64,000 nt of DNA from Onchocerca volvulus (GCA_000499405.2 HG738139.1:4860616-4924615), one strand, 5' to 3'. Positions 37,598-52,085 are shown, counted from the stretch's first letter. Numbers and translations: made by a program. The notes: generated from the sequence alone by a model not told the origin.

Positions 37598-39604
37598 TTA
37601 AAACATTAGATCGAAAAAATATACCCCATAGAATCGTAACTGAATATGCATAGGAAGACGATATTTACCCGCGGGCATTACACGATAAACTTTTCGTTCA
37701 TCGTCAAATATGATATGGTAGAAAGCATGATATGCGTGACGAAAAATCTATAAAATGAACAAAAACTCTATTTTTTTAAAACCTTTTTTGAAGAACAGGA
37801 ACCAAGCATAAAAGAGACATGAAATGAAGAATTTTTTTATTCAACAATTTCAGACTATAATCATGTGACATTTCACATATTGATACTCAACATTGTATTG
37901 CTAAATTCTCTCTTTCAATCTTTCATCCATTTATTCTGTCTTCATCGGCATAAACTCTGATCTTAGCATAGAGTCATATCCCAGAATTAATTGAAGAAAT
38001 AAACAAAACACACCTTTGCAATGCAGATACCTTCACTGACATAAAAAGTGAGTGGTGATTCGACAGCTCCCATTCGGTGTACTGTTCGTCCATATGTTTC
38101 ACTAATACCTCTAACTCGCAATAGATTTAACTGTAAGCAAAAAAATTGTTTTTGATAAGAAATTTAATAGAAAAAGAATTTATGTTGATTGATAATTTAA
38201 ACAGTTGATGAAAGTTTCTAGGATGATGCGCATTTAGAGATGCCAAAACTACCGTAAAATGAATTAGTATGTCATTGCCACTCAAAAAATCTATATAAAT
38301 TTATATTCGGTAATCGATTACACATAAGTTTTATAATTACTATGTTTTCAAAATTAAAAAACAAACATCAGTAGGCGTATCCAATGATGGTGGATAAGTA
38401 TTCCAGCAATTACTTTCTCCATCATAAACAACAATATCATGATTATCTTGTAGTTTAAACACTCTTCTTTTATCACCATCTAAAACAATCGGGAAACGAC
38501 TACATTTCTCCTCATTGTCATTCGCACAAATTGTTTCACTGATGATTATAAATGTCATGCTATCCTGAAACAAAGAACCTTTAAAGACAGTATTTCTTGA
38601 TAAAACTGAACTCTTGAATTTCAAAAAAAGCCTAAAAACCTCAAGAAGTGTTATTTTCCAAAATGGAATTGGTCCCATTACAACGCTTCTCTCATACATA
38701 TAGAGCTGATGTTTTCCACAGCCAAGTACGATATTTTCTAGAAAAACTTTGTTCTCAAATTCATCTCCAGATGCTTCATCCAGGTTAAACACATCACATG
38801 CACCGTTATTCATGTGTATTCGCAACATCGATATTCGCGGCACATCACAATCCTGAAAAAAAAGAATCGATTGAAACGTATAACAAACTCTATTCATACA
38901 ACAAACTTTAAAAGTGTAACAAACTTTATTCTTTTCTTCCAATTAGTAAATGCATAAATTAAACTATTCGACCTACTATGATGCATATAACAATCATAAT
39001 TATGATCTAAAAATCAATTAACTTTTAAAGATTTATGATCTACGAAAAGAAAAAATTTTTGAAGATACTTTTTTTTCGAAAATTCTTGGACATAAAGAAC
39101 AAAAAATGCTTTGTAGAAAATTAGAAAAATTATTTTTGAAACTTGCAAAAGTTTCTTGCATTCTTACAACCCTTTTTGACAACACATACTTTTTTTAGTT
39201 CGCTTATTCAATCCTAACTATTCTTCAATTAATTAGCCGAAATTAATTCTCGTCAAATTTTTCGGGAATATCTAATTCATGCTTTTTTTATCTATTCGAA
39301 ATCCATTCTCAGTCTTCTCTTTACGATTCCATAGCCCAAATATGCGACAAGTCAAACTTACGAATAGTGCGACAACAAGAGCATAAATGTATGGCTCATC
39401 GGGTGATACGGTATAAAAAGAATAGAAAAGCTGGATGAGCGGAAAATCGAACAATTTTGACCAAGAATTGGGTATAAATGAATGTATGGACCATATTTGA
39501 ATGCGATCAATACAGCATGGCGAAACGTACAGCTGATCACCCCAAAAACCGACTTTCATGAGCCGATATTTGCATAACTCAGGAACGATCCCGAAAATAC
39601 GCAT
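37598..39604 (-). CDS. Unrecognised multi-exon protein, about 306 residues
   Basis: Exons 39362-39604, 38640-38852, 38367-38564, 38014-38130 and 37598-37747 are all phase 0 with good splice sites, including the strong donor TTC/GTAAGT. The protein starts with aromatic and cysteine-rich sequence (VSPCCIDRIQIWSIHSFIP) and a hydrophobic segment (YIYALVVALF). A long beta-rich-looking region follows with scattered cysteines (VLGCGKHQLYMYERS, ETICANDNEEKCSRF, HDIVVYDGESNCWNTYPP). I do not recognise the family. Two uncertainties: exon 5 could splice on to 37146-37349 instead of stopping at 37598, and the acceptor before the first ATG is in frame with a possible upstream exon (39947 to about 40094, containing CLSVVFVNIAKCEQARREL). 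Confidence 0.55.
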
Positions 39605-41814
39605 TTTGCAACTCTACACTTCTGATCCAACACTTGTATTCTGGATTAAACTATCAGAGTTGTTTAAGTGAAAATAGCATATTAATTACAAGCAAAAGTT
39701 TGAAAATTCATCAAAATATCAATAAATCTTTGCTATTTTCCGCATTATGGCAATAAGAAAGGAGATATAGCAATCCGAAAAAAAAAAAATTATTGAGGAA
39801 ATGGAAGTGATAAAAAAATCCATAATGAGTGATGATAGAAATAATCTTCTTGTACACCTTTCAAAGTTTCTCAATCTTTTTGAACTTGGCTGAACAGTTG
39901 AGCAAATGTTGAATAAAAAAAAAAAAAAAAAAAAAGAAAAAAAAACCTGATGGTGATGAAGATGATGTTTTTGTAACTGAAATGCAAAGAGGAAGTCTGA
40001 TGAAGAAATCAACAACAATTCTCTCCTCGCTTGTTCACATTTTGCTATATTCACAAAAACAACACTCAAACAATCTGATCCAGAGATTTCAGGCAAAGCA
40101 TCCAGCTTAGATCAATATCACTTCATTCGATCAATAGTTTTGTCATTTCCACTGTATAACTGATTAGTGATAAGTGATGCTAAAGAAAAAAATATATATA
40201 TTGCATGAAATAGCAGTGAAGAATTGTATTATTTTGAAGTTTAGTGGAATTGATCTAATTATAATTGCAATTTGGTTGGCTAATAATTTAGCTTAAAATG
40301 GCGTTACTTCTGCATATATACAAACCAGCTAGTTTTTTGCATTTCTAATGCTGTTCAGTTGATTTTCAATCTTTTTATTTCAACGAAATTACGCATTGAA
40401 TTATTAAAAATTACATAGAATTGAAACCTAGTGCTAGAATTCGCGGAAGAATCATAGATCTTAAAGAAAGCAAAGATGAAAACAAACTGAAGCTTTCCAA
40501 AGGATGGCTTATTATGGAAAAGGGATAATCAAATTACCCAGTGAAGGAAATATTCATCTATTCTCTTATTATTTCTTCAATTTCATCGTTTTTTTTTTGG
40601 ATTCATTTATGCGTTTTATAAATTAAACGTTTCAACATATATCATTTATTATTTCAGGACCAATTGTATTATTTATGCAAGGAATAAATGATGATGAGAT
40701 ATTTATATAACAAAATTAGGTCAATCAGGTCTACTCTTCATGGATGATGGAGCACTACCATAATACAGATCTTTTAAGTCTTTGCATTAATAATTCATTC
40801 CTTTCTCGTTAAGCTATCTTTTCGCTTTGTATCTAAATACTGGCTTTTTTAATTCCGCTTTCATAGCAAGAAAATGTATCATGAAATTATGATAAAAACA
40901 AATATCACTGTAAACTCCATAATTAAAATTGAATTGTCTAAGCCTGCCGTGAAATTTCATAGATAAATTGATTGTTTAATAACAAATATTTTATGTATAA
41001 TTCCTTTCCAAGGCATGTGGCCGAATTCTTCAGAAAAAAAAAAGAAAAAAAAAACTAATCTTATTCCAAAATAATCAGATTAAACAATAACATTCTCTGT
41101 TGTGTTACCTATGCCTTAATAATCATTTAAATCAATTATACGGTGTACATGGTCAAAATCAATTATATGGTATACGTGGGAATTATACAGTGCACGCAGA
41201 TTGTGTTTATATATTACACTACCTTAAACAATTAACTTTAAGATCCTGAAAACTTTTCCATACAAAAAAAAATTAAACTCTCTCAAAAAGAGCAGAATAG
41301 TCTCGAACAGCTGAAATTAGGAGCGGAATGCCAAAGACGTAAATGAAACCAATATTCATTTCAAATTATGTACATTAAAGCATAATTAAATCATCATATG
41401 GCACAAAACAACGAGTATAACACAATTTCAGAATAGTAAAAGGATTTTTTTTTATGTTTTCCTATCTAATAGGATTGAAGTTCACTTCTCCAAAATCGAC
41501 TGAATTCATTTCCATATAAATCAGAATAAAAGTTTGAATTTTTTTTCAGGTTCCTAATTTAAAAAAAAAAAAAAAAAAACCCATCAAGGACTGTATTTCA
41601 TCAAACAATTCGTTCACCTTCATTTGTATTAAACTCTCATTTTCTTTTAAAGCGTATTTGAAAATAACAGGAATATTTAAAGCTTCATAAATAGGACCAG
41701 TCGGTCCATTATCTCGAATACCATCGGATATTATCGGATAATCATAAATCAAGCACTCTTTTTTTTTTTTTTTTTTTTTTGGAATAATATGATTATTCGG
41801 AAATCACCATTGCT
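39605..41814. other. Region between the unrecognised minus gene and klp-20
   Basis: 2.2 kb with many homopolymer runs. It holds a possible minus-strand exon (39947-40094) and the coding-like island at 41570-41755. A 31-codon open stretch on plus (40433-40528) has no exon context. Nothing else supportable. Confidence 0.4.
41570..41755 (-). other. Isolated coding-like island, orphan exon or gene fragment
   Basis: An open minus-strand frame of about 60 codons with protein-like composition (ISDGIRDNGPTGPIYEAL, then NIPVIFKYALKENESL, then KVNELFDEIQSLM). It begins right after a run of about 22 A and ends at G/GTTTTT followed by a long T run. It has no start codon or good acceptor and is not part of the kinesin reading that stops at 41815. 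It could be a gene fragment, a retroposed piece or an exon of a gene I could not assemble. Family not recognised. Confidence 0.35.
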
Positions 41815-44800
41815 TCAATTCAATAACACGTTCAGACGCGCTGCATCCCTTTCGCTGCAAATCACTAAACGTACATATGACAATTTCAATGGCAATTTTT
41901 TTAACATATCTCTTTTTCTTGCATGTTCAGAAATATCCAATGATAGAATAAAACACTCAGACGATGTGAGGCAAAAATAAATTAATGATAGAAAAAAGAA
42001 ACTAACGAACCTTTTGCTGGATTTCATGCGTAATTTTGAAGGACGTATATCATTTGAAGATATATGTGTCATTTCATCCCGGTACGAGGAGAATAAATTC
42101 AACATTTGAGCGTTTGATGGCTATAATTTTAAATTACAATTACAGAGTTATAAAAGTGCAGTATTACTTGTTGTGTTGTCTGGTAAAGATTAAAATCTAT
42201 TCAAAAAGTCTAAAAACAAGCTAGTTAACTGTTAGCAATCGCTTTTGATAAAACAATTTAATACGACAAATATAGATATATGCCATGTATTGCTGTATAA
42301 GAATCAACTAAAGATGAGTAATAGAAACTTTAAATTGTATCGTTAGTTCAGTTAGATTGTCAATGCTTAAATATTAATGAAATATGGAAGAAAATCTTGG
42401 AGGTAAACCTTATAGAGCGGTTGTTGTTGTGAGTTACATGCTCGCATGTTATTTCCAGTATAAGCAATGCATTTTAATTGCCAATCACCTACTTCCTCAT
42501 TCCATCGAACAAAACGTTCAATCAACTCTAAGAATTCCGCCGGGACATAGTTTTCTGTAGAAAAATATTAGCGAAATTTATCCAACAATCAATTATTGAT
42601 AGCACTGTTGCACCAATCTATAGTTAAATGAAAAAAACGAGGCAAGAAAGAAAAATGTGTAAAAGAGTTGAACACATTATAGACAATCACTATTAGCAAG
42701 GTACGTTAGTTCATAGAGAGAAAGATTATAACATACTGGAAATAAGTTAGAAAGGAAGAAAAAGAAGATTCTTAATTCCCTGAATGAATTTGAATTATAT
42801 AATTCTTATATGCAATAATATTTCGGAAAACTATTATTAAATTTCTATTGATTATAGCAACATCTGCGCTATTACAAGGATAATTCTTCTAAATGTTGGT
42901 AAAGAGGAGATAGCATATCCTTTCCTTTGACCTCATCAATAAGACTACTTATTTACTTGATTCCAATACATCACAACAGTTGCAATTCTTCTCTGATGGA
43001 TGGAAACCAAACATGATGAATAGTCTTTATTTTTTTATTGATTTTTAAAAGATTTGTTATTTCGATCAATTTTATTCATTCACTACGAATTAGCATGAGC
43101 TAACTCACCAATGATGAGCAGTTGTAGAAGAAGTTCGCTGCGAAGTTGGCGAACACTATCCAAAAGATCTTCCATTTCTCGCTGATGTTCCATTTGTACA
43201 TCAGCCAATTCACTTTTTGCAGCATTCAGCATATTCCAAACTTTTTTTATCTTCTTCGTCTTTCCATGTGCCTCTTCTGCTAAGGTATTGTATTTTTCTT
43301 CCAAATCAATCCTACAAATGTAAATGCTAATTTTTTTTTCCCCATTTCACAGATAATTTTTTTTTTCATTTTATATTTAATTCTTTTTCTCATTCCAGTA
43401 TACTACAATATATGTAAGAAACAGGAAAAATCTTTTATTTTTTATAAAACCAATAAAAAAATCCCATAAAAAATGACAAGTTCTATCATTATATCGAAAA
43501 AAAAAAAAAAAAAAACATCTAAGAGATTAAGCAAAACAAAAAAAAAAAATAATACACTGCCAAACAGATTAAATTTGTGTAAATCATGTTAAAATTAACA
43601 ATCAAAAAAGACGCTGATGGACTGAAAATTAAAGAGAATTTTACGGCAAAACTGAAAAAAAACCCTCTGCTATATTTCAGCTACATTTCAAAAATACTTT
43701 TAAAACATTAATTATGTTAACTGTTCTAATCAATCGAACCTCTCCTGATTCTTTTCTGCTAATGCCTGTTTCAGCTGTGTCTCGTTCACACGTCCACGTT
43801 CTAACTCAGCATTACTTTGCTCCAACAGTCGGGCTTGTTTTTCAGCTTTTTCAAGCATCTTTTCGCCACCGACGATAAGCTTTTTTTCAATTTGTTTCAG
43901 CTTATTCATCAGTAAATCATGATTCCTATGTGCTTGAGCCAATTCTTCCTAAATCAATTATTATATAAACTTCCAAAACATCTAAATTATATCTGATCGA
44001 AAAATATATTTTATACACCATACAAGTATGCGTAAGTACTATTGTAATAGCTTTGAAAGTTTCATGGAAGTTGCAAGAATATCACTGCATGTTACCGGAT
44101 TAAAGCTAAAACAACCCGAATTGCACATGGCTCTTATAGATAATTTCGCGACGAACATCATAAATTACCTGTAAAATCTTTACATAATGCTAAGCAGTTC
44201 TACGACAATTTACAAATATAATGTATTAAATAACCGAACAATCATGGTGAATATAGCTATTATACCTCTTTAGCACGAAGTTCCGCGGCCAACATTTCGC
44301 GTTCTTCATCAGCCAGTTCTTTTTCCTTCTGCAATTCATTTTTCCTTATTTCAATCGTCTTTTCCAGTTCGCCAATCCGATCACTATAACGATTCCGCGT
44401 TTGTTTTTGACTTTTATGCCAACCGGATTCATCCATTTCTTCATCACTTCCACTTGATTCTTCTGCAAGCTATTCACTTTGAAACAAAAAAATATGTGAT
44501 TATAAAACAGTAAGCTGATATCAATAAAATTCCAGGATCTTATAATTCAATAATCTATCCATATTTAGTAAAGTGAATATAAAACAAAATAAAAATAAAA
44601 AGTGCTCAATATATTCACAAACGTCTGCCAAACCTTTCTCGAGCAAACGTTTAAGATGCTCAATTTCTAATTGGAATTTCCGTAATAGTGCATCTTTTGG
44701 ATCCTCATTAATTCGTACCACATTTTGAATATTTTTGGCACGATTTGCATATCTCAATGTGGAAATCGTTTCATCATAATTATAGGAAGCAGGACCAATA

Positions 44801-47351
44801 TTTGCAAACTGAAATGGAAGAAAAGTGTGGAAATCTTAGAGACTGTTCCAGAAAATAAGTTCAGGATTCGAATCCTTTGAACTGAAGTATTCCTCTATTT
44901 TAGGACTTAAAGCTTTGAAATTCGGCACCCAATTTTATGCAAAACGCATTTTTGTGGATATTTTCGGACATTTTTAGAGCCAAGTTATCGCACAATACTT
45001 ACCATGAGAGTCTTCGAATTACCACCTAAGGAATCCTGAAGTAATCGTGTAAGTTTGGAATTTCTATATGGAATGTGAATAGTCTTTGAATCAACCAAAG
45101 CGCTAATGACATTACCAAGAGAAGAAAGCGACAAATTAATACGAGCCGCTTCTTTCAATCGATTTCCACTGGAATCACTCTTCGCTTGTCTCTCACTACC
45201 CTAAATTATGATGTTGCAATCATTACATGATGCATGAAATTAATCAAAAAGTTGAATAATTAATGTTTAAAAGGATATCCAATAGTATTACTTATAACTC
45301 AAGTGAATTCTCAACTTAGTGAATTCTTAATGAAAATCCGCAATAGATTAAAATAATCCAAAAATACTTTTTCAAGATACAATGTACGACACCACCTATT
45401 TTGCTTTACTGACATAATTAGATGTATTATCCTGAACGACTATATAATACTAACGAACAGAAACTGACGGCTAAATCGACAAGTTGCAGCTTTCCCTGCG
45501 TGATATGGCAACGATCACCAATCTTCTCACTGCATTCAATTGTCACTGTAAACAACGCATGGGAACGTGAACTGTCTACATTCATTTTAGTCGCACCTGT
45601 TGATCTATAATAAGAAAAAAAAAATAAGAAAGCTAATAAAAAAAAGGTTTTTAATCAGTAAAGCCTATCAAATTTTGCTTTAAAACTTGTATTGGTCTCA
45701 TCGAGTCTATCCAATTCGTATCCGTCGCATAAAATGATTTTCTGTTTCAAGTCTCTAAATTACTTTCTGAAAAACAATAGTACACCTATAATTGTTCCCG
45801 AATTGCATGATGCGCTCCATATGATCTGCACCGGACACAGTGACGCTTGATAGATCTTTCACGTAAACACCAATATCTGGCCGTTCCTAAACATAACTAA
45901 ATAAGAGAAAACGAAATTTAAAAAAAGAGAGCAAGAGAAGCTGATTACTGATCAGTCACTAGGATCATTCTGATCTCAGATAATGAATATTTTGCGGTGA
46001 ACACGATCATATGTCAAACATAGGAATTTCTGAAAAAAGCAAGATATAAATATCATCAAGTCATTCAGTTTGTCCTTAATTTACCAGCCACTCAAAGAAT
46101 CAATGATTAAAACAGAAAAGATCTCAGAATTTACATGCAAATCAGTGATTAGAACAAAAAAAAAAAAAAAATCCCTGAGCTAATCTTTACATCGATTATC
46201 ATTCCATTAAAAATCCACAGCTTGAACAGAATATCATTCATACCTTAATTTCAAGACCATGCATTGGATTTTTGGCCAGCAAATCCCGGATCTTTTCATT
46301 GTAAATTTCCAAATAGGAAACTCGAACAAGAAATGTTTTGTCTTGTTGACATTTTGCTATGTAATCGAAAATATGTACAAATGAATTCGGGATTATTCCA
46401 GGACAACTATTATTTCCTAACATTGTGAAGGTCTTTCCAGTGCCGGTTTGACCATATGCAAGAATAGTACCTAAATGAAATCAGAATAAAACAAGTAGGA
46501 GCAAGAAAAGAACTACTCTGAATTATTCCTTGAATACAGAAAAAATATAAAGTGATTCCACAATCTCGTTAAGAATACGTTGAGCATAATATAAATAATT
46601 CAATCCTCACTTATAATCATTCGACATTCAATAAATTATTCCATCTTTTTGATGAGATAGCACCGATAGTCATAGACTCTTATTAGCTTTACCATTCTCT
46701 TGAACATATCACAGCCGGCCAATGTTTTTGAAAATCAAATTTAAAACACACTAACCATTATATCCTTTTAATACATTGTCAACAATGTGTCTTGCAGCGA
46801 TGTTATAAACACTAAATTGGTCGCTGTCTTCTCCAAACACAGCATCAAACGTAAAAATGCGAGGTGGTTCCTAAGAAAACTTCATGGTTCATAGAAGAAT
46901 TGATTCTGAATTACCAGCAGTAAAAACACAGACTATTTAAGGAACTATTTAATTACTATCAACAAAATATTTCTTAAAATTTATTCACCGACTCAATGTG
47001 TACTGTTCCACCATTACATAATAAGTTATAAAAGTTGTCGAAATGTTCCATCAAATCTACTACTTATTGTTAAATGATTTCTGTTTAATTTTCAATAAAT
47101 TTCAAAATAAATTTAAGGATTTTACGGAGATATGTTATAGCATTCAGAGTAACCAGTTTAGTAGCTTGTCGATAAGCGCTGCGCTTGATTTAAGCTCAAG
47201 CTACCTGGTCATTGTTTGGATTGGTCACGGAAATGCAGTTGTTAGTGCTATCCACAGATACGATTGTCTGGTAACCCTGTTCATGTTCTGAATGGCTCAG
47301 AGGTCTGCAGCGTACCACCACACGAACATTATCTACTTCCGGCACTTCCAT
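41815..47351 (-). CDS. klp-20: Kinesin-2 motor subunit, KIF3A orthologue
   Basis: KIF3A-type subunit of heterotrimeric kinesin-II, which drives anterograde intraflagellar transport in cilia. Thirteen exons: 47205-47351, 46756-46870, 46244-46470, 45786-45886, 45469-45604, 45003-45200, 44634-44808, 44266-44462, 43740-43948, 43109-43311, 42409-42554, 42011-42120 and 41815-41854; 667 residues, all phases agree. Motor domain residues about 1-345 with P-loop GQTGTGKT, switch [10 protein letters not shown], switch II VDLAGSE and the neck [13 protein letters not shown] coiled-coil stalk follows ([18 protein letters not shown]). The C-terminal globular part includes [14 protein letters not shown], diagnostic of KIF3A. 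The last two exons are less conserved and less sure. The ATG lies just downstream of TACTCTTGCAG, a probable trans-splice acceptor. Confidence 0.95.
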
Positions 47352-48528
47352 CAACTGCCACTGAATTCTGCAAGAGTAGTCCGGAATCAAGACTTTTTAG
47401 GACCAAACAACGGTATAATTTGGACATGAGGCTTCGAATCCTTTGCTCATGCATACTTTGTGTAAAATGGAATTATGCAAACGATAAGTTTAATACATGA
47501 GCAATTTTAGACTCACAAATATCGCAACTTATTCTCATATTAACAATTTTTTAATTTTGTAATAGATTTATGACTGCATGAATCATATTATGCTAACAAT
47601 ATACATTTGATCTCTTACAAAACTTAAAAAGACTTGAATTAAGCAACAAAGCAGTTAATAAGCGCATAAAACGCAGAGAAAAGCAGCAACGAGTTTTTTT
47701 TCGGATTTTAGATTTTCAATTTGTTTCATCAAAATCAACAATATAAATATAAGTACTAATAGACGGATGTGCCCGTGAAAACAGATCAAATGACAAGAAA
47801 ACAATGTGTTAGCTGCAAGCTTATACAAATATAAATAATAAAGTAATAAAAATCAGAATATGTACAAAACAATCAATATATTATTAAATGAAAAAAGATT
47901 GCTGGGACGGAAAAACAAAAGATTAGATGGAATATATCGAAAGAGATAAAACTTTTCCTACTTATGCAAGATTTAAACATGAACTTTACAGAGTATATCT
48001 ATATAACATTGTCCTTTTTTTTAACCCAATTTCTTAAGATATGAAAATATAAAACGAGAAATATAATTTAATATAAATATATGACTGCTGTTTTTAACAT
48101 GAATAGCTCTCTCAGCCATAAATAAAGGAATCATTGAACGGAATAGAAAAATCGACAAAATTATGTACTTAGAGATCGAAAAAAAAAAAAGGTACAATAT
48201 AATTACAATACATATAAGAATAGATAAAAAAAAGTATTCTTCTACATAAGTTATGTCTCTCTGAACAGAAAATGAATTCTATGACTGATCAAAATTTCTC
48301 AAAAACCTTTGCCAGAATCTATCTTCCACGAATCAAAGAAAAACAATAATGTGAAATAACTTCGGATTTTTAGCACTGTTTCTAGAGGTGTTGCAGAAAC
48401 GGGAAGTCATTAAATTTTTACAATTTTTTTTTCTTTTTTTTTGAGAACTTCAAATGCATGCAAAGAAAACTGATGAAAAGAAATAGTGCTGTAAAATTAT
48501 TTCATCAATAAATTCGAACTGATATCCG
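47352..48528. other. Spacer between ppk-2 stop and klp-20 start
   Basis: 1.2 kb between two same-strand genes; no gene, RNA or repeat recognised beyond A/T runs. It is longer than a typical nematode intercistronic gap, so I do not call the two genes an operon. Confidence 0.5.
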
Positions 48529-51500
48529 TTAACGGGTTACCGCCACTGATTCCGTATTATGATTGACTGCATTGCTTACGAAATCAAGCAATCGCCGCGC
48601 ATACTGCAAAAAAATTCGAGACTTAAGCAATGCTATTCATATATTTCATATTTTGTTAAAAAAGAAAAAATATATTGGGATTCTATATGGGATGCGTAGT
48701 TCTAAACATAATAGTTTTAGAGCAAAAATTTTGAGCACCAATGCATTTTATGAATCAAATGAATAAAACTGAAACAATCTCACAATCAAAACATAAACAG
48801 TCGTGCAACACAGCGGTATCATGAAGAGAACTATGAAAACATCATGCAACTTTGAAAAAATTGTTTTATGAAGTGATTAATAAGAACTTTCGGAAAATTT
48901 AGAGAATTATGAACATTTCCAATACTCAAAGAATTGCAAAATTTATTACCTGATCAGGTTTCACCGTTGATATATTATCCGCATCCAAACCATATTTGAC
49001 AGCTTTTGCAGCTGAAGCGGTCTTCTTTTTAACTCCATAATAGGTGAGTATATCGACAAGACCAATAAAATATATTAACCGTTTATCGCTTTCTGGAAAT
49101 GGCCTATTGTAAGACGAAGTGTATAAAAATCTTCAAAAAATTAAAAATCGACGAGCTTACTAAAATGCCACCAACTTCAAAAGTTTATCAATTTTTTATC
49201 CAAGACGATTTTCTCCTACTTATTTACCTCATTTATACTATTTCCATTCTTTCTAAATTTAAGAATAAAAGTATGAGAAAAAAAAAAAAGAAACTTGTTG
49301 TTATATAAGTCTGAATGATAAACGAGTGTACGGTAAAACTACCTGGATTACTTGGAATTGCATAGAATTCGTCATCAAGATCTGGTCCACCGGATGGGAT
49401 TGGCGCAAATGCACCCGTTGACGGTAGTGGTGAATCTGGTGGCGTTGGAACAAGTTCATCAGCTGAAACTTCACCTTCAGATGGTTCACCTGGTTGCTGA
49501 GCCGCTGCTTCTTGTTCACCCTTATCCATATCATGGATACCTGAAACAGAAAAAGAAAATACAAATTCAACTATCCATAATCACTATACGATTTCTCATT
49601 TACATGTTCGCTTTTTCCTTCAAATTTCAAACGAAAAATGAACTAACCAACAAGAAGTGAATAATCCATTAGATGCATTCTTGTTAGGAATTCGGTATCA
49701 TCACGTAACATTGAAAGCAATTTTTCACGTGCATCAGCTGGCAATATTAATTTGTACTTATCTTCCAAGAAATCATTATCCTTAATTATACAGTCATATA
49801 TATATTTGATTAAGTTATGGAATACAAGAAATTCAGCAATAAAATGAAAACTAACTAACTTTAAGTGTTGGTAGTTCTTTCGTTTTTTCTTTATCAGTTG
49901 CTTGCCGCTGCACCGTTGACCCCTATAAAGAATCAGAATGAAGAGGCTAATATATCACATTAAAAAACAGCTGGATCTATACTATTAAAAAAAAAATGGT
50001 GAACTCAACCACACTTTGATATCTCCAAACAGAATAACCTTCATATAAGATAATGTAAGGGATATTAAAAACAACCCGTTTTTTTATTTTATAAATGCAC
50101 ACTGAATCAATTTAATATCTATTTCGTTTGAATCACTCCAATGATTTAACTGTCGGAAGAAATAACGATCAAAAATATACCTTCAGATCATATTTACGAT
50201 GGACTGCATATTTCCGACCAAGAATATTACGCATCACAATCAAATATGTTTCATTACCATCAACAGTAAGACGATACAGACCCAAAAATTGTGGAAGTAA
50301 TGTTTTACCATGTTTTTCTACTACATACTGAAATGAAAAACAATTATGCAACAGATACTGCGAGAAAAAAAATACAAATTACATTCTCAAATGATAAGAA
50401 TTAAAACAATTAAAACTGAAAAAATTTGTAGAGGTAAGAAACCAATAAAATTTTCGGATTCCCATAACAAACAAAACTCGTTATGATCATTTTATTGGGG
50501 AAAATTCCTTCTCTATTTTTTGACAGATTTTAAGCTTTGAGATTCAGATAACTTACTGTAGTAAAACCAACTATCAAATCTTATTGAAATAACATACTTC
50601 ATGATAAGATCTCAGAACTGAATGCAATTCGGCAACTGCTTCTGAATCCATAGATTTTATTACAAATTTCTTATCATGTGAAACAAATAAACGTGGGCCA
50701 CTTTTGTCCACTTGATCTAGCTCTGGCTCCGGCTCACTATATGTTAACGAACGCTGCAAAAATAAAAAAATTGGTGAAATTCACAATAAACTATTTCAAC
50801 TCTTTATTTCACTTTTATCTGCCACTTAAAGGAATTCCTTAAATAATAAGGAAATTAATGAAGATTATAAACATACTAAATATTCGTTTTGATCAACTCC
50901 AAACTGTTCACGAAGATTTCGGAACACATGGGGACAATAATCTTTGATTTTGAAATGGCTCGGCATGTTATCTCTAGAATGATAAAAATTTTAATACGCT
51001 TGTTTTGTTTATACATATCATTATTTCACAATATAACAATCTTGATTTTGATCATTTGTGATCGATTTTAGATTTTGATCACTTGATCATTTGTTGATTT
51101 AATTAGATTGCTTGGTAATAAAATAACATCAGCTTTTCTAGAACCTGAAATCTCGAAATTATGCTAGGCACTATTCAGCAAGAAATGCGGCAATAAAGAA
51201 GATATACAATGCAAATTTAGTAAGTCCAAATAATTAAAGTCAGTTTGACTTAAAATAGAAAACTCGCTTGCAGTATTTACAATCTGACTTACTTGTTGAA
51301 GAAATGATTATCAATTTTAACTTTAATCGAGGCTTTAAAATCATCTGGCATCAGCAGTCCTGGAGGTGGAACATGCAGTAACTCGCTAATCTATAAAACG
51401 ATATATTATTTCAAGATTTTGTTAATATCTCTTGCATTGCAAAGCATTATAAAAATTTTTTTTGCAGTCAAATGAATGGATCAATTGTTTTGCAAATACA

Positions 51501-51773
51501 CCGTGAAGTTTGTAATTCTTGAATAAAGCCTGAAAAGTAAGCTCTAAAATACTGTGAAAACTTTTCTTTTTTCAATCCAAATGAGCTAATATTTATAAAA
51601 CTACACATAAAATAAAATTCTTAATAAAAACAAGAACTGTTTACCGAATGATTCACTCCCCACATAAATACCGAAAGAAGTGGTTCCTTAGCTCGAAACA
51701 ATTTCCATTTTGGTACCAAAACTTTTCCTTTCCCTTTTTTTTCTTTGCGCGGTGTTTTTTTCTTTGTGGACAT
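48529..51773 (-). CDS. ppk-2: Phosphatidylinositol 5-phosphate 4-kinase type 2
   Basis: Phosphorylates PI5P at the 4-position to PI(4,5)P2. Ten exons: 51645-51773, 51293-51390, 50877-50973, 50598-50753, 50181-50327, 49861-49922, 49648-49780, 49343-49540, 48950-49092 and 48529-48603 (the sixth may start at 49860, one base lower); about 412 residues, the usual size. Family blocks: [90 protein letters not shown] (metal-binding Asp) and [17 protein letters not shown] 60-residue acidic, Pro-rich insert with TPPDSPLPS lies between [11 protein letters not shown] and the activation segment, as in other PIP4Ks. The N-terminal 18 residues are Lys-rich. The start follows CTTTTCAG/AG directly, which suits trans-splicing. 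One internal acceptor is AAG. Confidence 0.95.
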
Positions 51774-52085
51774 CTCTGAAAAGACCTAATATAGAATCCC
51801 TGCTTAAATCTATTATGGAAAAATAGTGATAATGAAACTTTCGTCTTTTTTCGGCAATAAGATAAGCTTTGCCCAGATTTTTGGATCTAATAAATAAGAC
51901 CCTAGATCAGAGAATGGAAAAAATCGACTTGTATTTAATATACAAATTTTTGACATTTTTTGCATTTTATATTTAATACAAAATGTACAGCACTAACAAT
52001 TAGTGATATCGAAAAACCGAAATTATGAACTGAAATTTAAAAAAATGTCAAACGGAAATTTTTAAGCAATTCGTAGTTGAATAAA

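Noticed and set aside
40433..40528. 31-codon open stretch containing LKLSKGWLIMEKG, faintly like a CENP-B/Tigger helix-turn-helix
   Set aside because: Too short, no flanking transposase or terminal repeats, and no splice context.
41815..48528. ppk-2 and klp-20 as one operon
   Set aside because: Same strand, but the 1.2-kb gap is longer than usual for nematode operons and klp-20 has its own acceptor near the ATG; no evidence for linkage.
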